Shown piece after piece: positions 38,898 to 48,029 of a stretch of DNA of 64,000 nucleotides (positions are counted from its first letter, which is position 1; every line of letters begins with the position of its first letter). A model generated the notes under the pieces. That model did not search any database and was not told the DNA's origin. It was given only the letters and a program-made list of their open reading frames with translations. Made by a program: the position numbers and the translations under genes. The stretch lies in NCBI RefSeq assembly GCF_901472535.1, contig NZ_LR590470.1:248001-312000 (forward strand). Reading direction: 5' to 3'. Source of the DNA: Sphingobacterium daejeonense. Its GTDB lineage: Bacteria; Bacteroidota; Bacteroidia; Sphingobacteriales; Sphingobacteriaceae.

Positions 38898-40015
38898 GAT
38901 CTGTTTTTACCAAAAGTTTTTATGCGAATGGCTCTTTCTACGAGCCATTTGTTGCTTTCTATAAATAGATTGTGCCAAATTAAGTTATGATTGACCTCAC
39001 GATTGAAGATAGACCTCTTAACATGTTTCAACAGTTTGCCTAAGCTGTAATCCGCTAGTCCGTTAAATGGTTTCGCATAATAAGAGGCATGATGATTTTC
39101 CCAATCCACTACCGCTTTTATATTGACATATTCTTCATAATCCTTGCCTTTTAATCTTTCAGAGAGAGGATTTATGAAGTTATTGGAACTTGTTTCATCT
39201 TTTAACTCTACAGATTGGCCTTTTTTCTCAACAAGACGGAACTTAAATGCTGATAATTTCTTTTCTTCAAATATAATTTCCAATAGCCCGCCAGTATTCC
39301 ATTGAGGATGATTTGAGGGATAATCAAAATAGAAATTTCCTAAGCTGTATGCGATGAATTTGCCTTTATATTCTTCTATGCCTTGGACAACGTGCGGGTG
39401 GTGAGCAATGATAACATCAGCTCCCAAATCTATCAGCTCGTGATACCTTTCTTTCCATTCTGGAATAGGAACATCCAATAATTCAACTCCAGCATGAATT
39501 TGAACGATTAGGATATCTACCTGTTTTTTGAATTCTTGTATATCGTTGTTTACTCTTTTTGCATTTACCCAGGCATGCCCAAATTCTCGGTCACCATTCA
39601 AGGCACCATAACCATTTTCACCATAGGCTAAGAATCCATAACTCACACCATCGATTGTTTTTGTATTCAAGCTATAGGCATCCTTTTCATTTCCTACACC
39701 TAATATTTCATCCTTTGGAAATTGGTCCATTGTTTTCAATAGTGCCTCTTTACCATAATCATTGATATGATTATTGGCTAAAGAGAAGCAATTGAATCCC
39801 AATTCCTGGATCCATTGGGGTGCTTCTGAATTCTGGGAAACAAGGGGCCCGGTTTTGTCGATTGGTTTTCCAAAACCCGCTATTGGAGCTTCAAAATTGC
39901 AAGACCTAATTTCTGCAGAACGGAAAAGGTTCTGCAATTCCTCAGAAAAGTGCGGTTTTTTCTCGCAAACCACATCTCCAACAAAGATGAATTTATGCTT
40001 TTTTGATGCTTGCAT
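38894..40015 (-). CDS. CapA family protein
   Basis: This 373-residue protein has the CapA/PGA_cap metallophosphatase-like fold. Signatures are F-V-G-D-V-V at the N-terminus, S-L-A-N-N-H-I-N-D-Y-G, H-A-G-V-E-L and A-H-H-P-H-V-V-Q-G. Members take part in poly-gamma-glutamate or surface polymer synthesis, but in Bacteroidota they are also found in polysaccharide loci. Its start overlaps the end of the asparagine-synthase-like gene, so it belongs to the minus-strand polysaccharide operon. No signal peptide is seen. Confidence 0.82.
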   Translation of the reverse strand: MQASKKHKFIFVGDVVCEKKPHFSEELQNLFRSAEIRSCNFEAPIAGFGKPIDKTGPLVSQNSEAPQWIQELGFNCFSLANNHINDYGKEALLKTMDQFPKDEILGVGNEKDAYSLNTKTIDGVSYGFLAYGENGYGALNGDREFGHAWVNAKRVNNDIQEFKKQVDILIVQIHAGVELLDVPIPEWKERYHELIDLGADVIIAHHPHVVQGIEEYKGKFIAYSLGNFYFDYPSNHPQWNTGGLLEIIFEEKKLSAFKFRLVEKKGQSVELKDETSSNNFINPLSERLKGKDYEEYVNIKAVVDWENHHASYYAKPFNGLADYSLGKLLKHVKRSIFNREVNHNLIWHNLFIESNKWLVERAIRIKTFGKNRS

Positions 40016-41367
40016 TTCTTCTTAACAATAAAGTTTCGATTGGTCTAATGGTAATATAAGCAAAATAAGCTTCCAAAAGGTCGTTCTTGGCACCAAGAAG
40101 TTTGAGAACTCCTTTCACTTTTGGAGTATGCATCAAGGTTTGGAAAAGACGTTCTTTTCTGCCTATATGTTGAATCTTGGAGTTTATCCAGTTTAAATAC
40201 TCGGTATTAAAGACTTCTTTCAACACATCTGTGTCTAATGGCACTAAAGATTCATTCAAAAGAGCGTAGTAGTTCAATGTGTTTTGGTAAGTGTACTTAT
40301 GTTTTTCCTCTTCGAAAAGCAGGTTTTTGTTTTTTGAAGAAATCTCTTTGCCAAGCTCTGTTTTCTCTGCGATCTGCAGGGAGGTTTAGCATAGAAATGG
40401 AAATATCTTCATCTACAAATGGAGAATATCCGGGGTAGCCTAATTTTGCTGGGACGGAAATTAGATATTGTAACATCATCATTTTTGTCCTCATAGCCGT
40501 GATTATTCGATATTCAGATGATTTCAGATAATCTTTCTGTCTATCATAGATGGGCTCAACGATGCCAATATAATTCACATTCATGGCTAGTTTTGAATCG
40601 GCACTCATGCCATGGGTGTATCCCAAGGTACGATAGGAGGCAGCACTGTCTATCATTGGAACTTTTACAGCTCCAGCCCAAGCATCACCAATGATACCAC
40701 TCAATAAATGCATTGGGTTTCCACCTTCTAATTGTTTGATCTTGTTATAAAATTCCATGTGATAGGTGCCAGAAGCAGCAACAGCTGGCCCAAACTGATC
40801 ATACCACTGATCCATGTAAACATTGAACTTCCCTAAAGGAATGCGTTTCCATTGCGTACCCAAGCGCTTAGATAGCAGACCTGCATATACCGATTCGCGA
40901 GATTCATCTTGATTTAAGGATGTACCATAGGTGTAGGCATGAATTCTACGCTTATCCTTCAATAAAACATTCATCAAACGGGAGTCGAAACCTCCACTTG
41001 TTGGGATTAAAATATCATCATTGAAACCATCAGCCCATTGGTTGATGGCAGAACTGATCTTGTCAAGAACATCGTCTTCCTGGGTTGTTCTTCCCAATAA
41101 ATTAAGAGTTTTGTCATCAGTTTCCTGAACTGAAAGCATGCCGTTCTGGAAATTTAAAACCTGATTCGGTAGAAGATAATGCACATCTTTTACTGGAGTA
41201 TGCCCAAAAACACTATAGCCAAAATCTAAGTAGGCGGCCAATCCTTCCAGATCTATTTCTAGATCAGAATAATCTATAACCTCATTGATATCATGGCTGT
41301 ATTTTCCATTTTTTAAATTGTAAAATAAAGTTTGATATCCTACCCAATTTCCTTTTGCAACTTCCAT
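39993..41367 (-). CDS. Asparagine-synthase-like protein, frameshifted
   Basis: The synthetase half carries the ATP-pyrophosphatase loop S-G-G-F-D-S-R near residue 125, followed by Y-T-Y-G-T. The N-terminal region resembles a remnant glutaminase domain. It starts M-E-V-A-K-G-N-W-V-G-Y and lacks the Cys2 nucleophile, so it cannot use glutamine in the usual way unless the true start is elsewhere. The frame breaks near 40310 and continues as E-E-E-K-H-K-Y-T-Y-Q to 39993. The reconstructed length is about 457 residues. In a polysaccharide locus it may amidate a sugar acid, which is inference. Confidence 0.72.
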
Positions 41368-42821
41368 TAAGACTTTTTAACTAATTTCTTTTTTAATAAA
41401 CTCAATATTTCCATCCATATATGATTTTTCATTATATGGTTGATGCCAATATATATTATTGCGAAGATAATGCTTTGTACGATGACTAAAGCTAAATTAT
41501 GTTGCAATAGGTTGTAATATAAGGGTAAGTAAGCAACAGCAGCGGCTATGGCAGAAATAATCACTGAAGGCAGTAAATCTTTAATCTGAAGCAAAAGGTT
41601 ATAACCATATACTTTTCCACTCATTATGCCAGCAATGATATAACAAAGGATGCGTACAGTTAATAAACCCACAGCAATCGTGGTTAAGCCATGTTCAATG
41701 GTAAAATAGAGCAATAGTAATGCGGATGTGACTTTAATGATTTCAAGGGAAAGGAAGAATTTTGATCTTCCTTTTATATTCAGAAAATTAACATTCAAGT
41801 CAGTAATGGATGTGAATATTCCTGCGAAACATAAGATCTGAAACAAAACTACAGATGGGATCCATGTATCTGTAAGGAAGAAAATAAAACCAGGTTTAGC
41901 AACACAGATTGCCAAAAAACTAATAGGTACCAAGATAAAAGCCAATGAAGACATGGTTTTTCTTGAAGCATTTAGAAATCTGGGTTTATCGTCCTGAATG
42001 GGAGTAAGCGTTGAAAGTGTCGTTCCTTGAATAATTGCTGTAATGGTTTGACCAGGAGTTTCGCCCCATTTATTGCCAGTGAAATAATATCCAGTGTCAT
42101 CCAAGCTATAGTGTTTTCCAATGAAAAAGGAATAGAATGGAGAAAGAACCTTTCCTAACATATTGGAAACCATAAATGACAAGGAGAATGAAAAATGATT
42201 TTTTAAAGAATCAGGGCTAAATGTGAGATTAAACTTCCAATCGCCCCACATCCAGAGCATAATTGTCCTAAATAATGAATAAAATACGGGCTGAAGCAAT
42301 AATGCCCATACACCATAACCCATTAAAGCTATTGCTATCACCAATATTCCAGCAAATAAGATGGATAGTACATTGACTCTCGCGGTGAGCTGAAACTGGA
42401 ACTTCTTGAGGATTTTTACATATTGAACAATTCCAAAAGAATGCACTATGATCTGAAGAAATAATATCCTAGAATAGAGTGTAAGGCCTTCAATTTCATT
42501 GTATTTTTCTATTAATGGTGCCGAAAAAAATAGGATGAAATAAAGGACAACACTGATGGCGAGGTTGAAAACAAACATTGTAGAATAATCTTTTTCTTCA
42601 ACGACTTTAGACCTTACCAGGGATGTTGCTAACCCACTGTCGACAAATGCGGTAGCAATAATCGAAAAGATCATAAGGACTGCCACAACACCAAAATCCT
42701 CCGGCATCAATATCCTAGCGGTGATAATACCTACTATCGTAACGATAGCTTGGTTTCCAAACCTATCTAGGGCATTCCAGAATAGTCCTTTGATGGTGAT
42801 GTTTTTCGTGTTTTCGCTCAT
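41367..42821 (-). CDS. Wzx-type polysaccharide flippase
   Basis: This 484-residue polytopic protein has about 12-14 membrane helices and the MOP/RfbX N-terminal style (L-F-W-N-A-L-D-R-F-G-N-Q, then A-R-I-L-M-P-E-D-F-G-V). It should flip lipid-linked glycan units to the periplasm. Its stop shares one base with the start of the asparagine-synthase-like gene (41367), so it is translationally coupled to it. A divergent promoter region separates it from the next glycosyltransferase. Confidence 0.88.
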   Translation of the reverse strand: MSENTKNITIKGLFWNALDRFGNQAIVTIVGIITARILMPEDFGVVAVLMIFSIIATAFVDSGLATSLVRSKVVEEKDYSTMFVFNLAISVVLYFILFFSAPLIEKYNEIEGLTLYSRILFLQIIVHSFGIVQYVKILKKFQFQLTARVNVLSILFAGILVIAIALMGYGVWALLLQPVFYSLFRTIMLWMWGDWKFNLTFSPDSLKNHFSFSLSFMVSNMLGKVLSPFYSFFIGKHYSLDDTGYYFTGNKWGETPGQTITAIIQGTTLSTLTPIQDDKPRFLNASRKTMSSLAFILVPISFLAICVAKPGFIFFLTDTWIPSVVLFQILCFAGIFTSITDLNVNFLNIKGRSKFFLSLEIIKVTSALLLLYFTIEHGLTTIAVGLLTVRILCYIIAGIMSGKVYGYNLLLQIKDLLPSVIISAIAAAVAYLPLYYNLLQHNLALVIVQSIIFAIIYIGINHIMKNHIWMEILSLLKKKLVKKS

Positions 42822-42945
42822 GAATTTGATTAATCAACAAATTTAGGAAAGATTCTTGTACAGCATAAGAAAAAAGCATTATACTTAATGCTTTACAAGA
42901 TTTACTCATATATTTGATTTATAATACTTTGATTTTGCTTTTTTC

Positions 42946-43869
42946 ATGTTAGCACCGATCGCATTATTTGTTTATAATAGACCCACACATACTAGGAAAA
43001 CCTTAGCAGCATTAGAAGCCAATACGTTGGCGGAGGATTCTGAGATTTATATTTTTTCAGACGGTGCAAAGACGGCTCAAGATGTTGATGCAGTGAATCA
43101 AGTTCGTTCCATTATCCGTGAACCTTGGAAATTCAAACATATTTTTATCATAGAACGATCTCAAAATAAAGGTCTTGCTAACAGTATTATTGAAGGAGTA
43201 ACACAGGTTGTTCAAAAGCACGGACGAATTATTGTGTTGGAAGATGACCTTGAGACTTCTGTTTATGCTCTTCAATATTTCAATGATGCCTTGAACCAAT
43301 ATGAAGACCAAGAAAAAGTGATGGAAATTTCTGGTTATATGTATCCTGTAGAAAAGCCTAAAAAATTGCCGCAATCATTTTTCTTCAGGGTAGCAAATAG
43401 TTGGGGCTGGGCAACATGGGATAGAGCATGGAAGCATTTCAACCCTGATATAGAAGAATTGACAAAAGGATTCACCAGAAAAGACAAGAAGGCATTCAGT
43501 GTTGACGGTTCGGAAAATTTTTGGAAACAAGTCAAACAATTTAAAGCTGGAAAGATAAATTCTTGGGCCATTCGGTGGAACCTTTCTGTTTATAATCAAG
43601 GCGGATTGGCATTATACCCTAGATATTCTTTTATCCAGAATACAGGGACAGACGGCTCCGGTACTCATTCTGATGTGGATAAAGTTTATCGAGTAGAATT
43701 GTCCAAAAAACCTGTCCGTAAGTTTCCTGTCATCATTGAAGAAGATCCATTGGCTTATGATGCCATCAAACATTTCTACAAGAATAGAAAAGGCACCTTT
43801 TTTGAAAGATTGGCCAAATTCCTTGAAAAGAAATTGTTAGAACGCAGAATGCGTAAGGTGAAACATTAG
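42946..43869 (+). CDS. Glycosyltransferase, GT-A fold
   Basis: This 307-residue protein has an N-terminal GT-A nucleotide-sugar domain (L-F-V-Y-N-R-P-T-H-T-R-K-T-L, then I-V-L-E-D-D-L-E-T-S carrying the D-x-D-like metal motif). F-F-F-R-V-A-N-S-W-G-W-A-T-W-D-R-A-W-K-H is characteristic of a glycosyltransferase group common in Bacteroidota surface-glycan loci. It probably adds one sugar to the repeat unit; donor and linkage are unknown. It converges with the FkbM methyltransferase, overlapping by 4 bases. Confidence 0.83.
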   Translation: MLAPIALFVYNRPTHTRKTLAALEANTLAEDSEIYIFSDGAKTAQDVDAVNQVRSIIREPWKFKHIFIIERSQNKGLANSIIEGVTQVVQKHGRIIVLEDDLETSVYALQYFNDALNQYEDQEKVMEISGYMYPVEKPKKLPQSFFFRVANSWGWATWDRAWKHFNPDIEELTKGFTRKDKKAFSVDGSENFWKQVKQFKAGKINSWAIRWNLSVYNQGGLALYPRYSFIQNTGTDGSGTHSDVDKVYRVELSKKPVRKFPVIIEEDPLAYDAIKHFYKNRKGTFFERLAKFLEKKLLERRMRKVKH

Positions 43870-44558
43870 TTTTTCTCTAGATTCTTAAAGAATAATGTTC
43901 TTTTGGTCTTAGCCACAAGTGCATACTTTTTCTGTAACATCAGTTGATAGACCTCAGATTTTTCTAATTCAGCAATAGCAAGCTCTTCTTCAACCAACAC
44001 AAATGTTGGTCTATAAGTTTCCCAATCATTGCTGTTTAAAACAATAAGATCAAAACCTTCGGCATCAACCGATAGAAAATCTATTTTCTTTCCTTTGGGA
44101 ACATATTTATGGAGTACATCTTTTAGTGGAAGGGTTGGAACTGGGATGGTTTTAACAAGATGATATTTGGAATTTAACCCATCTCTTTTTTCTGAAACCT
44201 CCTTTGAAAATCCATTGAGTGCGGGCTCATTAAAACAATAATAAGTCAATTCCTGAGGGCTTTCACTAATACCTATATTCAAGTTTATGTCCTTGCTGCG
44301 GAACCATTTGAACCATTTCATGGCTTCGGGAGAAGGTTCAATATTTATTCCTCGCCACCCTTTTTTATAGAAATACATCGTATTGGAAAAGCGGTAAGGA
44401 TGGTGTGCACCAACATCTACAAAAAAGCCCTTATAATTTTTTCTCCCTTCATAGAAGCCGCGGATTACCATATCTTCCCCTTCTTGAGAAAAAGATCGAG
44501 CATGAAAGAATTTATGAATCGGGAAGTTTTTTAAAATCGCCTGCTTTAGTTTTGACAT
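43866..44558 (-). CDS. FkbM family methyltransferase
   Basis: This 230-residue SAM-dependent methyltransferase has the FkbM signature F-V-D-V-G-A-H-H-P near residue 45, E-P-S-P-E-A near residue 75, and L-S-V-D-A-E-G-F-D near residue 165. FkbM proteins methylate hydroxyls of sugars or polyketides, so glycan O-methylation is likely here. It is transcribed alone on the minus strand inside the polysaccharide locus. No frameshift is seen. Confidence 0.85.
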   Translation of the reverse strand: MSKLKQAILKNFPIHKFFHARSFSQEGEDMVIRGFYEGRKNYKGFFVDVGAHHPYRFSNTMYFYKKGWRGINIEPSPEAMKWFKWFRSKDINLNIGISESPQELTYYCFNEPALNGFSKEVSEKRDGLNSKYHLVKTIPVPTLPLKDVLHKYVPKGKKIDFLSVDAEGFDLIVLNSNDWETYRPTFVLVEEELAIAELEKSEVYQLMLQKKYALVAKTKRTLFFKNLEKN

Positions 44559-44741
44559 TCGGCTTAAGTTTATACAATTGTTAATATTCAGCAGTTAAAG
44601 TACAATTAATTTTAAATAGCTGAATGGTCTCATCCAAAAATTTAAGACCTTTTTACATTTTATGCGTTTTGATTTCTTCTTTTGTTATTTTTCATTTCCT
44701 TATTTTTGTAGGGTTAACTCATATTAATAATACCCATAAGC

Positions 44742-45494
44742 ATGGCTTATCCTAAAGTTTCTATTATTACCATTGTCTACAATAACGTTCGAGATATTGG
44801 CTATACGCTTTCATCGGTAGATCAGCAGACTTATCCCAACATTGAATATATTGTGGTGGATGGTAAGTCAAATGATGGGACTTTGGAGGTCATTGAACAG
44901 TATAAAGACACCATTAGCAAATTGGTTTCTGAGAAGGACAACGGAATTTATGATGCGATGAACAAAAGGCTTGTCCATGGCAACTGGTGATTATGTGCTG
45001 TTCTTGAATTCTGGCGATGAGCTATATTCCTCAAATACTTTAGAGAAGGTCTTTGGAAATGAAGATAACGCTGATATTTACTATGGAGAGACAAAGTTAA
45101 TCAATGAAGACCGTGAAATTTTGGGAGATCGAAGGCATAAAACGCCCGAGCACTTTGATTGGCAATCTTTCAAATATGGATGAATGTATGTCACCAAGCT
45201 ATCTATATCAAAAGAAGCCTGACCACACCTTACGATTTGCAATATAAATTGAGTTCGGATATTGATTGGGTTATCAGGGCGACAAAAAAAGCAGAAAAAA
45301 TAGTCAATGTTAAAGACTATGTTGCTAAATATTTGGTTGGAGGCATGTCTCAACAAAGGCATAAACAGAGCTTAAAAGAAAGGTATGAAATTTTCAAAAA
45401 GTATTACGGCTTTGTTCCTAACTTGATTAACCATGCTGTCATTGCTGGCCGCTTATTGTTACATAGACTGAGGAATGGCAAAACAAGAGACTAA
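44742..45494 (+). CDS. Family 2 glycosyltransferase, two frameshifts
   Basis: The N-terminus has the GT2 core V-S-I-I-T-I-V-Y-N-N, Y-I-V-V-D-G-K-S-N-D-G-T and S-E-K-D-N-G-I-Y-D-A-M-N-K. A shift near 44968 joins it to M-A-T-G-D-Y-V-L-F-L-N-S-G-D-E, which holds the metal-binding region. A second shift near 45180 joins it to V-C-H-Q-A-I-Y-I-K-R-S. The bridged protein is about 250 residues, normal for this GT2 group. It probably extends the surface glycan. The end overlaps the DUF3820 gene. Confidence 0.83.
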
Positions 45495-45711
45495 TTTTTC
45501 GACCCTAATCTCTTGGTTGAATTGGCAAACACAAAAAATGCCATTCGGAAAATATCAGGGATATTTAATGGTTCATTTACCAGAAGCTTATTTAGCCTGG
45601 TTCAAACAAAAAGGTTTTCCACCCGGTAAAATGGGGGTTATGTTGGAGACTTTATATGAAATTAAGCTCAATGGCCTGACCTATTTATTGACTCCTTTGA
45701 TCAAAAAGTGA
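45475..45711 (+). CDS. DUF3820 family small protein
   Basis: This 78-residue protein matches the DUF3820 pattern: M-P-F-G-K-Y-Q-G, L-P-E-A-Y-L-A-W-F and F-P-P-G-K-M-G. It starts 20 bases before the end of the glycosyltransferase gene, so the two are co-transcribed. The family has been linked to quorum-regulated virulence in other bacteria, but its biochemistry is unknown. The gene is intact. Confidence 0.8.
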   Translation: MAKQETNFSTLISWLNWQTQKMPFGKYQGYLMVHLPEAYLAWFKQKGFPPGKMGVMLETLYEIKLNGLTYLLTPLIKK

Positions 45712-45723
45712 TGAATGTCAATT

Positions 45724-45751
45724 TTTGATTGTTCAATTTTTTTTATCTTTG
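45724..45751 (+). promoter_or_regulatory. Bacteroidota-type promoter for trhO
   Basis: TTTG at 45724-45727 and TATCTTTG at 45744-45751 fit the -33 (TTTG) and -7 (TAnnTTTG) consensus with a 16-base spacer, slightly short. The trhO start lies about 50 bases downstream. Confidence 0.55.
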
Positions 45752-45801
45752 CATCATAATTTTAAACATTAAACGCCGTTTGCAGCGGTATCAATGAATA
45801 T

Positions 45802-46773
45802 ATGGCACAATATCAAACATTGCTGTACTATTGTTACAGCCCTATCGAGAACGCGGAAAAATTCGCTGAAGATCACTTAGACTTTTGTAAATCACTTGGA
45901 CTTGTCGGACGTATTATCGTAGCCGATGAAGGTCTAAACGGAACTGTCTCTGGAACTCCTGTTGCTGTTAAATCTTATATGGAGCATGTACATGCAGATC
46001 CAAGGTTCGCAAAGACAGAATTTAAAATCGATGATGTCGAGGAGCTCTCGTTTATAAAAATGCACTGCCGTTATAAGGAAGAAATTGTGCATTCAGGGTT
46101 GCGTAATCCATCAGAAATAGATCCTAATAAACAAACTGGTGTACATCTTGAGCCTAAGGAATTTTTGGCTATGAAGGATCAGGAAGATGTTGTTATTCTT
46201 GACGTTCGTTCAAACTATGAGCATAATGTGGGGCGATTTAAAAATGCCGTAACATTGGATATTGAGAATTTCCGCGAATTCCCTGAGAAAGTTAAAGAAC
46301 TTGAACATTTAAAAGGCAAGAAGATATTAACTTACTGTACTGGAGGAATTAAATGTGAAAAAGCGTCAGCCTTATTGTTAAAAGAAGGTTTTGAAGATGT
46401 TTATCAATTACATGGCGGAATAATTAAATATGGTAAGGAAGCTGGTGGTGAGGATTTTGAAGGAGAATGTTATGTTTTCGACAACCGTGTTACAGTTCCA
46501 GTGAATTCTGTAAACCCATCGATCGTATCAACATGTAGAACCTGTGGGAAAGTTACACAGAAAATGATTAACTGCGCAAATCCGGAATGTAATGAACACT
46601 TCACCCAATGTGATGAATGTGGATGGGAATTGGATGGTTGCTGTTCCAATGAATGCCAAACACATCCTAGGAAGCGTGAATATGATGGTACTGGATATTA
46701 TGTAAAAGTACCTCAACCGGTTAACATCGAGAAAATCTCAAAAAGAAAACATAAAAAGTTGATTAAAAATTAA
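45802..46773 (+). CDS. trhO: tRNA uridine(34) hydroxylase, rhodanese-like
   Basis: This 323-residue protein has an N-terminal acylphosphatase-like domain. A rhodanese domain at about residues 120-215 carries the active cysteine in L-T-Y-C-T-G-G-I-K-C-E-K. A C-terminal region with paired cysteines (C-x-x-C and C-C-S-N-E-C) follows. This layout defines TrhO (YceA), which makes 5-hydroxyuridine at tRNA position 34 in an oxygen-dependent way. Length and motifs are normal. Confidence 0.92.
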   Translation: MAQYQTLLYYCYSPIENAEKFAEDHLDFCKSLGLVGRIIVADEGLNGTVSGTPVAVKSYMEHVHADPRFAKTEFKIDDVEELSFIKMHCRYKEEIVHSGLRNPSEIDPNKQTGVHLEPKEFLAMKDQEDVVILDVRSNYEHNVGRFKNAVTLDIENFREFPEKVKELEHLKGKKILTYCTGGIKCEKASALLLKEGFEDVYQLHGGIIKYGKEAGGEDFEGECYVFDNRVTVPVNSVNPSIVSTCRTCGKVTQKMINCANPECNEHFTQCDECGWELDGCCSNECQTHPRKREYDGTGYYVKVPQPVNIEKISKRKHKKLIKN

Positions 46774-46795
46774 TTGTTTATTAAAATATTTCAAA

Positions 46796-46836
46796 AAATC
46801 CATTTATCTTTCAAATAGGTAAATGGATTTTTTTTA
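46796..46836 (+). terminator. Rho-independent terminator after trhO
   Basis: AAATCCATTTA at 46796-46806 pairs perfectly with TAAATGGATTT at 46820-46830 across a 13-base loop, and a T-run follows. Confidence 0.85.
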
Positions 46837-46858
46837 CACCACTAAATAAATATGAAAA

Positions 46859-47200
46859 ATGGATAGTCAAAAAGTTGACATGTTCTTAATCACTAACAAC
46901 AAGTTTTTTGAATCTTATCAATTGATGGAAATCAAGGATTTGTTGACAAAAGTTGACGACAGCAAGCTGACGAATGTTCAGATACAACAGTATAAAGACC
47001 CAACAACAGTTTTGATTGTTTCATTGTTAGGTGGGACTTTTGGAATTGATCGGTTTATGATTGGTGATACAGGCCTTGGAATTGCCAAACTGTTGACCTG
47101 TGGTGGTTTCGGGATTTGGACAATCATCGATTGGTTCTTAATTATGGGGGCTACTAAATCCAAGAATTTTGAAAAATTAGTAACTGCACTAAGTTATTAG
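46859..47200 (+). CDS. TM2 domain-containing protein
   Basis: This 113-residue protein has an N-terminal charged region of about 45 residues. A TM2 domain of two helices with the G-G-x-F-G-I-D-R-F turn and W-T-I-I-D-W-F follows. TM2 proteins are small membrane proteins of unknown role. It is the first of four closely packed genes, followed after 2 bases by the DUF2752 gene. No signal peptide is present. Confidence 0.85.
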   Translation: MDSQKVDMFLITNNKFFESYQLMEIKDLLTKVDDSKLTNVQIQQYKDPTTVLIVSLLGGTFGIDRFMIGDTGLGIAKLLTCGGFGIWTIIDWFLIMGATKSKNFEKLVTALSY

Positions 47201-47202
47201 TT

Positions 47203-47610
47203 GTGGTCAATCAAAGAAACAGACTGTATTTGATAACAGGGATAGTTTGTTTCTTTGCCATTCTATGGCTATTGATTGATTATATCAGTTGGGCAGAAAT
47301 AACAGTTTGTCCTGTAAAATTAGTGAGTGGTTATCCTTGCCCATCTTGTGGAACCACAAGGTCTATTCAAGCATTAATGCATGGACATATCGGCGAAGCA
47401 TTCATGATTAACCCATTCGGGATCATTTCTGTGGCGATTTTAATAGGTGTTCTGATTTTATTGATACTAGACTTATCAACAAAAAAAGATTATTATTACA
47501 AGACCTATTGGAAAATAGAATTGTACTTGCAGAAACATAAAGTAGTAAGTGCTGTATTAATTATATTGGTTATTATAAACTGGGCATGGAACATATCCAA
47601 GGGGCTATAA
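47203..47610 (+). CDS. DUF2752 membrane protein
   Basis: This 135-residue protein begins with GTG at 47203. It has the DUF2752 signature C-P-V-K-L-V-S-G-Y-P-C-P-S-C-G-T-T-R between helices. Three membrane helices lie at about residues 8-25, 72-90 and 112-128. The conserved C-P-x-C-G-T-T-R suggests metal or redox chemistry, but this is not established. DUF2752 and TM2 genes are frequent neighbours in Bacteroidota. It overlaps the next gene by 25 bases. Confidence 0.8.
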   Translation: MVNQRNRLYLITGIVCFFAILWLLIDYISWAEITVCPVKLVSGYPCPSCGTTRSIQALMHGHIGEAFMINPFGIISVAILIGVLILLILDLSTKKDYYYKTYWKIELYLQKHKVVSAVLIILVIINWAWNISKGL

Positions 47611-48029
47611 ACTTCAATCCAAAAGAAATTTCTGAAGATGAGCGTGAATATGCATCAAACAGCTATTTGATGTCTTTATTTGCATTATTCGTTGGCTTGC
47701 CACTACCCATATTTAACCTTATTGCAACCATAATTTTTTATTTGGGAAATAGAAAGAGACCTAAATTTGTTAAATGGCATTGTACTCAAGCGTTAATTTC
47801 ACAATTCGCAATTTTCTTCTTTAATTCTGCTGCTTTTTGGTGGACTATATCTATTATTTTTAACCATAAAGAAGTAACCAATTATTATATATCTTATATA
47901 ATCTTGGTGTTAGTTTTAAATACTATCGAGATTATTTCAACAATTTACACCTCAATTCAAACCAGAAAAGGGATTCATGTTCGTTGGTTCTTCTTTTCGG
48001 ATTTAACTGATAAAATCATTGAGAAATGA
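47586..48029 (+). CDS. DUF4870-like membrane protein
   Basis: This 147-residue protein has an acidic N-terminus (F-N-P-K-E-I-S-E-D-E-R-E) and four predicted helices. The K-F-V-K-W-H-C-T-Q-A-L motif after the second helix resembles the H-x-x-Q-A region of DUF4870 proteins. Function is unknown. It overlaps the DUF2752 gene at its start and the M48 peptidase gene by 4 bases at its end, implying coupled translation. Confidence 0.65.
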   Translation: MEHIQGAINFNPKEISEDEREYASNSYLMSLFALFVGLPLPIFNLIATIIFYLGNRKRPKFVKWHCTQALISQFAIFFFNSAAFWWTISIIFNHKEVTNYYISYIILVLVLNTIEIISTIYTSIQTRKGIHVRWFFFSDLTDKIIEK

